Shown here in pieces: positions 1 through 10,737 of a DNA stretch of 27,500 nt. Source of the stretch: Chrysomallon squamiferum. Its lineage: Eukaryota > Mollusca > Gastropoda > Neomphalida > Peltospiridae. The stretch covers positions 9,047,693 through 9,075,192 of the forward strand of contig CM022675.1 of the NCBI GenBank assembly GCA_012295275.1, written 5' to 3'. The position numbers and the translations under genes are program-made. The number at the start of each line of letters is the position of its first letter. The first letter of the stretch is position 1. The notes below the pieces were generated by a model. The model did no database searches. It was not told where the DNA came from and saw only the letters and a program-made list of their open reading frames with translations.

Positions 1-904
1 AATAGACTAGAACAGGATAGAACTGTAATGAAGAGATAAGAACAAAATACAATAGGACTGAATAGATCTGCATTAAATAGAATTAAACAGAACAGAACAA
101 AATATAATACAACAGAATACAATACAAACACATAACACAACAAATAACAGAACAAAACAGAAAAGAATAAAAGCACGATATAAAATACAAAAAAAAAATA
201 CAGCAAATGTAAAATATAATAATAAATACAGATTCCAATAACTGAATATCTATTCTTCTTAACACAAGGTAAACTCATATTAACAAACAACTTACTACTA
301 TCCAAATACAGATGTAATTTGCATATCAACAGTGTTAGATTACGCAGTAACATATGTAAAAGTAGGTATAGCATATTTAAAATAATACACTTACACATAA
401 ATAATATATATATTTTAATGCATGTCATATAAATATATTTATATAAAAAATATACAACATTTGTTACCAGTTAAAACGTAGGCAGAGATGTAAATAATGT
501 TGTTTTTTGTGTTTGTATTGGGTTTTTTTAAATTGATTTTTTTGTTGTTGTTTTTATAACATTTGTAATTTTTCATTTCAACTTAAAAAAAAAAAAAAAA
601 AAAAATATTATATACATTTATTAATAGATAATGGTTTTTTGAATACAAGTGTAAAAATATTATTATAGTGCTTAAAAAATGAAATAAAACAAATAAAAAC
701 CTTCCATTATACAGCATTTGTTAATGTACAAACATAAACACTCAATCTTATTTTTGTCTTAAATGTGAATGTGGCATGATTCTTTTGGTGCCACAAAATA
801 AAATCAATCACAACACATTAACATATAAATAACTCAAACTTGTGTGTGTGCATGTGTGTGTACATTTATTTATTTTTGCTTTGATAAATTACTTTATATA
901 TATA

Positions 905-941
<37 letters not shown>

Positions 942-1050
942 AACAAGTAATTCATCAAAGTTACTTCTTCTCGTTTAATCGCTGGTTTAGGTCTTAAAGC
1001 ACCATTTTCAGAATAGTTTTCATTTAAAAATCAACAAATAAATTTTTTTT
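1..1050. repeat. AT-rich DNA with degenerate AGAAC/AATAC repeats and (GT)n
   Basis: Positions 1-200 are an imperfect short tandem repeat of the type (A)AATAGAACAG. Further on are an A run at 585-605 and (GT)n at 907-938. I see no gene in this stretch; the 60-codon frame on the minus strand is simply read from the repeat. Confidence 0.6.
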
Positions 1051-1308
1051 TTTTTTTAAGAACTATTTTGTTTTAATGTATAGTTTTTGTAGGCAAAAAA
1101 AACAACTCAACACACATGAAAAATCTACACACAGAAACAGTGAGTAGAGGAATAAAACAATTAATTTCATTTAGTTTTTATACAGTTTACGAGAGCAGAG
1201 CATCAATGCATTTCCCATTCTAACTTTCACAGGAAAATGCATTTCCTGTATTCTAACTTTCACAGGAAAAGGCTGATATCTATATTCTAACTGTAACCAG
1301 TTACTATC

Positions 1309-1309
<1 letters not shown>

Positions 1310-1364
<55 letters not shown>
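1310..1364. repeat. (CA)n microsatellite
   Basis: About 27 CA units inside duplication copy 1, followed by (TA)n. The matching run in copy 2 is at about 2,882-2,935 and is interrupted by CAGACA, showing divergence in length and purity since the duplication. Confidence 0.95.
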
Positions 1365-1370
<6 letters not shown>

Positions 1371-1754
1371 AACATGTGTATATATATATATATACATATA
1401 CACACACATACACATATTCACACATACTTTGTATGCATCTTGTTATATGCTGTCAGAACATTATTTAAGCAAGCCTATTTTGTGCACAGAGCCGAACTCT
1501 TAGCAAGACAGTTTGATACACGGTTTATCATGCACACATGGGTTGTCTAAACCTCATCCAAAAAAAATTCTGAATGATATGGTGCACACAAGGATTATTG
1601 TTGTTATTGTTGTTTATTTTGGGATTTGTTTTTGCTTGTGTCAATCAGAGAATTATTTAAGCATCAAGTTTAGTATAATCTTAACATCACCAGACGGTTT
1701 TTTTGTACAATTTAATAATGGTGTATGCTTGTTTGTGCAAGCAGGACTAAATCT

Positions 1755-2635
1755 ACCAGTAACTGAGTGTAACATAGATAAACAGTGCTGTTTGTACAGT
1801 AACTTGGTAAAATTACAACTGTGTATAACAGTGCTGTTTGTACAGTAACTTGGTAAAATTACAACTGTGTATAACTTAGATAAATAGTGATACTTGTATA
1901 GTAACTTGGTAAAATTACAACTGTGTATAACATAGATAAACAGTGCTGTTTGCACAGTAACTTGGTAAAATTACAGCTGTGTATAACTTAGATAAACTAT
2001 TTGTACAGTAACTTGGTAAAATTACAACTGTGTATAACATAGATAAACAGTGCTGTTTGTACAGTAACTTGGTAAAATTACAACTGTGTATAACATAGAT
2101 AAACAGTGCTGTTTGTACAGTAACTTGGTAAAATTACAACTGTGTATAACATAGATAAACAGTGCTGTTTGTACAGTAACTTGGTAAAATTACAACTGTG
2201 TATAACATAGATAAACAGTGCTGTTTGTACAGTAACTTGGTAAAATTACAACTGAGTATAACACAGATAAACTATTTGTACAGTAACTTGGTAAAATTAC
2301 AACTGTGTATAACATAGATAAACTATTTGTACAGTGACTTGGTAAAATAACAACTGTGTATAACATACATAAACAGTGCTATTTGTACAGTAACTTGGTA
2401 AAATTACAACTGTGTATAACAGTGCTGTTTGTACAGTAACTTGGTAAAATTACAACTGTGTATAACATAGATAAACAGTGCTATTTGTAGAGTAACTTGG
2501 TAAAATTACAACTATGTAAAACATGTAGAAACAGTGATACTTGTACAATAACTAGGTAAAATTACAACTATGTATAACACACAGAAACAGTAATACTTGT
2601 ATAATGACGTGGTGTAATGTGTAACATAGATGTTT
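1755..2635. repeat. 56-bp-class minisatellite, array 1
   Basis: About 15 monomers, each recognised by ACTTGGTAAAATTACAACTG. The commonest length is 56 bp. Shorter variants of about 46 and 51 bp lack part of the TAACATAGATAAACAG segment. Most monomers include AAACAGTGCTGTTT, a perfect 6-bp inverted repeat with a TG centre, and an ACAGT...ACTGT pair. Monomers near the right edge are more diverged. Open frames through the array on either strand follow the repeat and are not genes. Confidence 0.9.
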
Positions 2636-2666
2636 GTTAAGTAATCTGTAACATAGATGTTTTTTT

Positions 2667-2880
2667 AAGAACTATTTTGTCTTAATGTATAGTTTTTGTA
2701 GGCAAAAAAAACAACTCAACACACATGAAAAATCTACACACAGAAACAGTGAGTAGAGGAATAAAACAATTAATTTCATTTAGTTTTTATACAGTTTACG
2801 AGAGCAGAGCATCAATGCATTTCCCATTCTAACTTTCACAGGAAAAGGCTGATATCTTACAACTGTAACCAGTTACTTCC

Positions 2881-2929
<49 letters not shown>

Positions 2930-4203
2930 ACACACAAACACAAACACATATTATATACATACATACACATATTCACACATACTTTGTATGCATCTTGTTA
3001 TATGCTGTCAGAACATTATTTAAGCAAGCCTATTTTGTGCACAGAGCCTAACTCTTAGCAAGACAGTTTGATACACTATTCATCAAGCACACATGGGTTG
3101 TCTAAACCTCATCCAAAAAAAATTCTGAATGATATGGTGCACACAAGGATTATTGTTGTTATTGTTGTTTATTTTGGGATTTGTTTTTGCTTGTGTCAAT
3201 CAGAGAATTATTTAAGCATCAAGTTTAGTATAATCTTAACATCACCAGACGTTTTTTTTGTACAATTTAATAATGGTGTATGCTTGTTTATGCAAGCAGG
3301 ACTAAATCTACCAGTAACTGAGTGTAACATAGATAAACAGTGCTGTTTGTACAGTAACTTGGTAAAATTACAACTGTGTATAACAGTGCTGTTTGTACAG
3401 TAACTTGGTAAAATTACAACTGTGTATAACTTAGATAAATAGTGATACTTGTATAGTAACTTGGTAAAATTACAACTGTGTATAACATAGATAAACAGTG
3501 CTGTTTGCACAGTAACTTGGTAAAATTACAGCTGTGTATAACTTAGATAAACTATTTGTACAGTAACTTGGTAAAATTACAACTGTGTGTAACATAGATA
3601 AACAGTGCTGTTTGTACAGTAACTTGGTAAAATTACAACTGTGTATAACATAGATAAACAGTGCTGTTTGTACAGTAACTTGGTAAAATTACAACTGTGT
3701 ATAACATAGATAAACAGTGCTGTTTGTACAGTAACTTGGTAAAATTACAACTGTGTATAACATAGATAAACAGTGCTGTTTGTACAGTAACTTGGTAAAA
3801 TTACAACTGAGTATAACACAGATAAACTATTTGTACAGTAACTTGGTAAAATTACAACTGTGTATAACATAGATAAACTATTTGTACAGTGACTTGGTAA
3901 AATAACAACTGTGTATAACATACATAAACAGTGCTATTTGTACAGTAACTTGGTAAAATTACAACTGTGTATAACAGTGCTGTTTGTACAGTAACTTGGT
4001 AAAATTACAACTGTGTATAACATAGATAAACAGTGCTATTTGTAGAGTAACTTGGTAAAATTACAACTATGTAAAACATGTAGAAACAGTGATACTTGTA
4101 CAATAACTAGGTAAAATTACAACTATGTATAACACACAGAAACAGTAATACTTGTATAATGACGTGGTGTAATGTGTAACATAGATGTTTGTTAAGTAAT
4201 CTG
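2667..4203. repeat. 1.55-kb tandem segmental duplication, copy 2
   Basis: Nearly identical to copy 1 over more than 1.1 kb with no visible length change right of the CA run; I saw only scattered substitutions by eye. It keeps the same order of minisatellite variants, so the whole block including the array was duplicated at once. The sequence beyond 4,203 continues as degenerate array monomers, so copy 2 keeps the original right flank and copy 1 the original left flank. Confidence 0.9.
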
Positions 4204-4290
4204 GTAAAATCAACTACTGTGTATAACATACATAAACAGTGTTATTTATATAGCAACATGGTATCATTATAACTATGTATTACACATTTA
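3310..4290. repeat. 56-bp-class minisatellite, array 2
   Basis: Same monomer series and variant order as array 1. It extends past the duplicated block into strongly degenerate monomers up to about 4,290 (for example GTTATTTATATAGCAACATGG). Confidence 0.88.
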
Positions 4291-4469
4291 TATATAAATT
4301 TATTAATAATTTAAATTATAAAAAAAAAATAAAAAAAATTGTTGGTTATAGAAATAATAGAAAAGGGAAAGTAAGAAAAATATATTAATATTTCCATCAT
4401 TTCAGTAACAAAACAAAACAAATGAAATGAAATATTGCTAATTTTAAAAATAGAATGGTAGAATATATT

Positions 4470-4498
4470 AATGTGTGTGAGTGAGTGAGTGAGTGAGT

Positions 4499-4552
<54 letters not shown>
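4470..4552. repeat. (GTGA)n-(GA)n compound microsatellite
   Basis: GTGA tetramers pass directly into about 25 GA units. It lies in AT-rich intergenic sequence. The open frame on the minus strand with a serine-leucine run is its translation and not a gene. Confidence 0.95.
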
Positions 4553-4556
<4 letters not shown>

Positions 4557-4789
4557 TATAACCATCAACTTTTCCAGATCATAAGGAGGAAAAGCAAGGA
4601 CAGATGTGTCATTTGAAAGAAGAGATAATTACCCCCAGCTCTAAACAAGATAAGAAAGGAAAAAAAAAAAGAATAAATAAGACATCTTTATTACTCAATA
4701 AACCTGAAAAAAAAAAAAAAAAAAACAGCAGCTAAAAGTACCACTAATGTAAACGGAAGGCAAAAGCAGATTACCATTATTTCCTTCAA

Positions 4790-4940
4790 TAAAAAAAAAA
4801 AAAAAAAAAAAAAAACCCCACCAACCAGTCTCTATACCACCACATCGACTGGTTCCCCAATCAGACAGGTAGTACAAGACATTAACCATCCTTCCAACTA
4901 AGCTAAAAAACCAGTGCGAAATCCACAGGACTCCGGTTTT
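4790..4940 (-). mobile_element. possible degenerate tRNA-derived SINE
   Basis: On the minus strand, TAGCTTAGTTGG (4905-4894) fits a Pol III A box. About 45 bases on, AGTCGATGTGG (about 4852-4842) is a poor B-box-like match at tRNA-like spacing. The unit then runs into a T tract of about 25 bases (plus-strand A run up to 4,815). AACCAGTC/GACTGGTT (4823-4830 and 4847-4854) is a perfect 8-bp inverted repeat with a 16-base spacer. The B box is weak and no target duplication was identified, so this is tentative. Confidence 0.3.
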
Positions 4941-5176
4941 TTCCCCCCCACCGCCTGCCCGTTTATGAGACACAATTATGTTTATTGCCACTCACTTCGA
5001 CTGCCATGGCAACCAAGTATACCTACCAAGTACAGATTGTTTGCCAGCGATACAGAATTAAATACTTTTCAAAGCGAACATCTGATGATGAAGTCAAAAG
5101 CTAAGCAGAGTCTGGTAAAGTTAAAAAAAAAAAATAATAAATAGTCTGTGATGTTTCTGGCTATCTGGAGGATCTT

Positions 5177-5205
5177 CCCTGCCCTGCCCCACCCCGCCCC
5201 ACCCC
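5177..5205 (-). other. G-quadruplex motif (four G4 runs, one-base loops)
   Basis: On the plus strand, C runs occupy 5187-5190, 5192-5195, 5197-5200 and 5202-5205, each separated by a single base, with two extra CCC runs just to the left. On the minus strand this is G4-T-G4-C-G4-T-G4, one of the most stable intramolecular quadruplex layouts known. It is isolated in AT-rich DNA. Confidence 0.85.
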
Positions 5206-5479
5206 TGGTGCTCCATGCCTGGGGATTTATCAAAAAAAAAAAAAAAAAAACAACAACATTATATCCTTTCCTGTTCATGAGAGGTTCAAATAAAATGCAT
5301 GAAATGTTATAGGTCACATGATCTGTCTTCTTCAGTATATGTTGATATTTCTTACTGTTTATGAGAGGTACAAATCGAAGATTTGTAAGTATTATAGCTC
5401 ACATGACCTGTCTGCTTTAGTGCGTCATTTACATTATTTACCATTCCAACCATTGCTGTATGGATAGACTGTTAAATGA

Positions 5480-5539
5480 TGATATATATATATATATATG
5501 TGTGTATTCATTGTATTCATAAATTTATGCTACAATTAA

Positions 5540-5574
<35 letters not shown>

Positions 5575-5716
5575 ATAAAATATATATACGTGCAATATAA
5601 ATATAAATATATGTACGTGCATTAATGAATGTGTACATGTGTAAGTGTGTGTGTCTATTCTGTTCTAAATTATTGTATTCTATTCTATTCTATCCTATCC
5701 TATTCTGTTCCATTCT

Positions 5717-5768
<52 letters not shown>

Positions 5769-5770
5769 GT
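5480..5770. repeat. (TA)n, TTCTA pentamer and (GT)n microsatellites
   Basis: (AT)n lies at about 5,483-5,500 and 5,544-5,570, degenerate TATTC/TATCC pentamers at about 5,675-5,718, and (GT)n at about 5,719-5,766. The rest of 5,210-6,050 is unique AT-rich sequence in which I see no gene. Confidence 0.85.
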
Positions 5771-6057
5771 GTAAGTGTCCAAAATACAAAAAACACATTT
5801 CATTAAAATAATATAAACACATCACTCTACTTGATTACCCAGACAAACATTAATGGCTGAACTAGTAAGTAAGTAGCTAAGGAAAATTGATCCTTGTAGC
5901 TATGATATATCTACAGCTTCTCTATATTTAACTCCTTAACCAAAGCAGACCATGTAATGACAAAAATTTAAACTATGGAAGAAGCAGAAAATACATAGGA
6001 AAAATTAAAATGTGAAAAAACACACTAGAGGTTCTGATATGACAGGATTTAGGTAGT

Positions 6058-6600
6058 TGGAATGTGAAAATCATGACCAGTGCAGTGGTCACTATAGAAA
6101 CTAGTAAGGTAAAAATCTTGACAGGTGTAGTGGTTACTACAGGTATAATAAAAAGTCAAAATCATATTTAGTATATATGTAAAATCAATAAATGTACTTG
6201 GAAAAGTCAAAATCTTGACCAATATAGTGGTCACTACAGATATTACAAAAGTCAAAATCTTGACCAGTATTGTGGTCACTACAGATATTACAAAAGTCAA
6301 AATCTTGACCAGTATTGTGGTCATTACAAATATTACAAAAGTCAAAATCTTGACCAGTATTGTGGTCACTACAGATATTACAAAAGTCAAAATCTTGACC
6401 AGTATTGTGGTCACTACAGATATTACAAAAGTCATAATCTTGAAAAGTATAGTGTACATTATGCATCCTGGGAAAATCAAAATAATGATTAATATAGCAG
6501 TCACTGCAGGTACTAGGAAAGTCAAAATCTTGATAAAAATCTGTGGTTGTTATGGATACTGAGAAAGCCAAAACTGTGACCAGTATAATGTTCAGTAAAG
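6058..6600. repeat. 45-bp minisatellite (about 12 units)
   Basis: Exact 45-bp spacing is seen between successive AAAAGTC motifs at 6202, 6247 and 6292. Core units carry TTGACCAGTATTGTGGTCAC. TGACCA-N6-TGGTCA forms a 6-bp inverted repeat in each core unit. Outer units (6,058-6,200 and 6,440-6,600) are more diverged. Because 45 is a multiple of three, long open frames appear on both strands (115 to 158 codons); these are artefacts. Confidence 0.9.
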
Positions 6601-6730
6601 GTATTTAAGAGGTTAAAGTATGCAAAATAATTCTAAAAAAATCTTATAAATATTTAATCTGCTTTATGAAGAAATTACAAAAATGATAAACTGACATTTA
6701 TTGTTAAAAAAATCTAGAAAAATATAATCA

Positions 6731-6764
<34 letters not shown>

Positions 6765-7220
6765 CACATCATAATGCAAAACAGACATCATTAAAATAAT
6801 ATAACATGTCCAACATGCCTGTTTTGATGTTTTCCAAATTACCTGTGCATTTCTACACAACCAGTATCATATAACCAGAATATGAAGAGTAATTTGAAAT
6901 TCAATATCATTTTATATCACACAGCCTGAAATGTAATAACCACGTTATGACACACAGTATGCAGTCTTCATTAACAAACTGTTACTGAAGTTGAAATAAA
7001 TAATTAAGTGAAAGACAAAATATTCTGAAGTAAATTTAAGCACTTCTGTTATAAAACTCTGTTTTAGTCATCTTTTGTTAGCAAACTTGTATACTGTATA
7101 AGATTGTGTTTGTCAAAACAAACAATAGTAGTTTTATGTACTTTGTGTGTGTTGTGTATGTATGTTGTTTGTGTGCCTGTCTTATGTCTGTTTTGTATAT
7201 AAATCGGATTGTCTATCTGT

Positions 7221-7255
<35 letters not shown>

Positions 7256-7343
7256 TATTTACAAGTGCATATATGTGTGTGTTTCTTATGTATGCATGGG
7301 TGTGTGTGTGTCTATATATCTATATATGTATCTGTCTATCTGT

Positions 7344-7396
<53 letters not shown>

Positions 7397-7560
7397 ATCT
7401 GTATATAACTATATAATCTATATATATATATATGTTAACACATATATACATACATATACACACAAACACACTACACATATTTCTGCATGTATGTAAGATA
7501 TTTGTATTTGTATTTGACAATATGAATATATTATAAAAGTGTACACACACACAAACCATC
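6600..7560. other. AT-rich intergenic DNA with (CA)n, (GT)n and (CT)n
   Basis: Holds (CA)n near 6,732-6,762, (GT)n near 7,219-7,252, (CT)n near 7,346-7,383 and (TA)n near 7,383-7,435. I see no gene here; open frames in this stretch are translations of these repeats. Confidence 0.75.
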
Positions 7561-7985
7561 TGATCCTTTCATACAACCTTCCTTTTTGACAACTCGTACC
7601 ACCGCCATTCTCCGATAATAAAGAAACGAACAATGGTTTTCTTTCTTTCAACTCGTTCAGACAGAACAATTTATACCCATTAAATAAGGCCAGATGATGG
7701 GGAGAGATACAGCGAAACAAGCAGGCTTCTTGAATAGCATACTTGAGATTATTCTCAGGAAGAGACAGTGCTATTGTGAGGAAATGATGCAGAGATATGC
7801 ACACAACAAGAGTGTAAACACATACACTCTCTCTCTCTCTCTCTCTCTCCCCCCTCTCTCTCTCTCTGGCTTTCTAAGTGGCTCTGCTTGCCTGGTACTG
7901 ATACTTGTACACAGCATTGTTTAACACAGGCAGTAAGTCCTGAATAAATTAGTTCTTCTCGGTGGAAACTTGTCTTGTCTTCTGC
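7560..7985. other. moderate-complexity unique segment with (CT)n
   Basis: Less AT-biased than its surroundings. A minus-strand frame (stop-free part about 7,804-7,550) gives a non-repetitive peptide with ENNLKYAIQEACLFRC and ELKERKPLFVSLLSENGG, but it resembles nothing I know and has no clear splice signals. (CT)n occupies about 7,828-7,868. It could be an old transposon or an unrecognised exon; neither is supported further. Confidence 0.25.
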
Positions 7986-7989
7986 AACA

Positions 7990-9010
7990 GCCCCTAATGG
8001 AAAACAGGATCCTGTGTATTCACAATTTGAATATCTCTTATATTTCTTAATGGAAATAGGATCCTGTGTATTCACAATTTAAATATCTCTTATATTTCTT
8101 AATAGAAATATAGGATCCTATGTATTCACAATTGGAAAATTTCTTATATTCCTTAATGGAATATAGGATCCTCTACGTCCACAATTGGAAAATTTCTTAT
8201 ATTTCTTAATGGAAAATAGGATCCTATATGTCCACAATTGGAAAATTTCGTATATTTCTTAATGGGAATAGGATCCTCCGTATTCACAAATAGTCGATTA
8301 TATTATATTCCTTAATAGGATCCTCTCTTCACAAAAGTCTCCTATATTTCCAAATGGGCACCTCTTACTTCACAAATGATGTCGGTTATATTCCCTGATA
8401 TTCCCTACATGTTCACAAATGTAAAGTGTCCTGTAATCCATAAAAACATCTTCTGTATAATCTCCGAAAGACATCCATTCTATTTCCAAATGGAAATTCT
8501 CCTTTAATCCTTAATGGAAAAAATTCCCTAAATTTCCAAATGAAAAATGTCCTGCTACAGTTCTTAGTGGAAACAGATTCCCATAGACTCTAATGGAAAT
8601 AGCATCATCTATGTTCTCAAATTTAAATTAAAATGACCATAATGCATAAAGGAAAGGCTATCGCATAATCCCAAACAGAAATTAAATAACCTGTAATCCA
8701 TAATAGATATGAGTTGTTCTGTTTCCCTAATTCGAAGAATCTCTGACAGAAAATGAGACTTCTGTGTTATCTAATGAAATGTATTCCAACAATATCTAAT
8801 GAAAAATGAAATAATTGTATTCCTTAAACATATTCCTTAATGTAAACAAGCTGTTATATATTCCCAATGTAAAAAAAATAAAAATAAAAATAAAAATAAA
8901 AATTAAAAGACACAAAATCCACTGGAAAATAACAACAGAAAATTAATCCCTACATAAAAATCCCTAATGGAAAAATAAACTCTGAATAGAAAATAATTTT
9001 ACAATCCCTG
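7990..9010. repeat. ~53-bp minisatellite with GGATCC core, decaying to the right
   Basis: GGATCC recurs at 8007, 8059, 8113, 8166, 8219, 8271 and 8318, a spacing of 47-54 bp. Each unit has the order TTAATGGAAA, AGGATCCT, ATTCACAATTG, TTTCTTATA. From about 8,340 on, units lose GGATCC but keep fragments such as CCTTAATGGAAA or TTTCCAAATGG up to about 9,000. I see no coding potential. Confidence 0.85.
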
Positions 9011-9178
9011 AAAGAAATTTCATAACTTTAATAAGTAGTGAAATTTAGGTCCCTTAGAATGTTAATGAAGAAACAGATAGATGGGTGAGAGAGAAATAGT
9101 AAAAAAATAATAAAAATTAAAAAATTCTCTAAAAATAGAAACTGGAGATTTCAACAATCCCTGAAACAAAGTCTTCCA

Positions 9179-9182
<4 letters not shown>

Positions 9183-9217
<35 letters not shown>

Positions 9218-9218
9218 A
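9183..9218. repeat. poly(A) tract
   Basis: More than 30 consecutive A between AATTA and TTAAAA. There is no retroposon body that I can identify on its left, so it may be plain mononucleotide expansion. Confidence 0.9.
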
Positions 9219-9689
9219 AAAAATCATCTAATAATCCCTAACGAAAAATGGGAAAAACTCCCCTAAAAAATTCTCCCAACAGAAAAAAAAAAAAAAAACA
9301 GAGAAATCCGTAAAATTAACCAAAATGAAATGTAATCTATAATCATTCTAATCCCGAGAAATCCCAAAGGAAAACACAGTTTCCAAATGTCAGTAATGAA
9401 AATCACAATCTGCAGAGTAAACAGAAGGGTCCCAGGCGATCTGCGATTATAATTCAGAAGCAGATTCTTCTCTGTGTAAAATAAGTTATTTCTGTTTGTC
9501 TTTCTACGAGCTTTCGTTTGGAGTGAAAATAACCACACAAAAAACAAAAATAAAATAATAAAAATAATTACATTTTGTATAGGTGAATAGAAATTAATTA
9601 ACATCTCGATTTTGTTACTGAAAGAAATACGAGTGATTATACTGTTACTAATATGATTAATATTGTTAGTAAGAAAAGCAACAACAGCA

Positions 9690-9696
9690 AATAGCA

Positions 9697-9733
<37 letters not shown>

Positions 9734-9794
9734 TAATAAATAATAAATATTATTAGTAAAGCCAAGGACAACAATAATAATTAAAATATATGTA

Positions 9795-9844
<50 letters not shown>

Positions 9845-10030
9845 TAATAATAAAAAATTATATTAGATAAGGCAAGAATAACAATAATTAAAATATATGT
9901 AGTAGTAGTAGTAGTATAATAATAATAATAATAAAATATATAGAATAATTTATAATGTAATGAATAATAATAATAATAATAATAATAAATATACATACAT
10001 AAAAAAATAAAAATATATACATACATGCAT
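9690..10030. repeat. (AAT)n cluster with internal direct repeat
   Basis: AAT blocks at about 9,700-9,760, 9,799-9,860 and 9,915-9,990. A short segment (AAGGCAAGAATAACAATAAT / AAAATATATGTAG) recurs between blocks near 9,760-9,795 and 9,865-9,905. This shows block duplication. Confidence 0.85.
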
Positions 10031-10257
10031 GCATACTAAAAACACACATTAAACTTAAACTACCATCTAAACTTGATAAAAACAAATATGTTTTAAAAAA
10101 AATATTTGATGAAATAAATTAATACTGAATAAACATTGATAACAGACTGTGTGTGTGTGCATTCGAATTCAAAAATGTGTCCATGCACATGCATGTGTCG
10201 GTAGTGCATGCATGTGTTATTAGCTGAGTGAGTATGTCTGGATGTGAATAAAAGTTC

Positions 10258-10330
10258 ATGTGTGTGGGTGGGTGGGAGACTGAGTGGGTGGGTGGGTGAC
10301 TGAGTGGGTGGGTGGGTGAGTGGGAGGAGA
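10258..10330 (+). repeat. GGGT-rich minisatellite, G-quadruplex-capable
   Basis: About three units of TGGGTGGGTGGGTGACTGAG or close variants. Several combinations of four GGG runs with short loops exist on the plus strand, so G-quadruplex formation is plausible. Confidence 0.85.
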
Positions 10331-10432
10331 TGCATGTACTTCATCAATAAAATGTTTGTTGGTATCTTATCGCACTCATCTACAATTTCATAACCCATTA
10401 ACCCAGATAATAAATTAGCACTATTTTTAAAT

Positions 10433-10479
<47 letters not shown>

Positions 10480-10707
10480 TTACACCTATTAAAAAAAAAA
10501 AAAAAAAACATTATTTAAACTGCTGTTAATGACAGATGTGTGTTATGTTTTGTATCACATGAGCACCGCATGTTAAACTGACTTACGTTTTATTAGATTA
10601 ACCTAGATAAAAGATAATATGTTGTGGCTGTTGATGTTGTTGTTGTTGTTGTTTTTTTACATACATATTCTGTTATTTACATTTATTAACAAAGTTTGTT
10701 TCGTTGT

Positions 10708-10737
10708 GGGGGTTTTTTTTGGGTGGGGGTTGGGGGG
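10708..10737 (+). other. G-quadruplex-like tract
   Basis: G runs at 10708-10712, 10721-10723, 10725-10729 and 10732-10737, with a T8 loop between the first two. The fit is weaker than the 5.2 kb motif because of the long loop. Confidence 0.55.

Larger units (their letters stand above)
1058..2648. repeat. 1.55-kb tandem segmental duplication, copy 1
   Basis: This segment starts AAGAACTATTTTG and is repeated at 2,667-4,203. Offset is 1,609 bases at the left end. It becomes a constant 1,555 bases from about 1,501 to 2,648. Copy 1 is longer on the left because it has an extra ~34 bp (a second GGAAAATGCATTTCC-type unit near 1,230-1,265) and a longer CA run. Contents in order: unique left part, (CA)n at 1,310-1,364, a 111-codon open frame (1,513-1,848) with no recognisable domain, and a minisatellite array. 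Confidence 0.9.

Noticed and set aside
1513-1848. 111-codon plus-strand frame, repeated at 3,068-3,403
   Set aside because: Being kept in both copies is explained by the recent duplication. The frame ends inside the minisatellite, has no recognisable domain, and no promoter or splice signal was seen.
1310-2935. Spaced array resembling CRISPR
   Set aside because: Repeats are contiguous monomers without unique spacers, and the genome is eukaryotic.
4894-4905. Functional tRNA gene from the A-box match
   Set aside because: The B box is poor, and no acceptor or anticodon stems can be folded. At best it is a degenerate tRNA-derived SINE.
6049-6571. Long frames on both strands (158, 128 and 115 codons)
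   Set aside because: They arise from a 45-bp tandem repeat, a multiple of three, so stop-free frames persist on both strands.
9263-9697. 144-codon minus-strand frame with hydrophobic stretches
   Set aside because: AT-rich DNA encodes phenylalanine/isoleucine/leucine by composition alone. It starts near an AAT array and ends in a poly(A)-derived phenylalanine run, with no recognised family.
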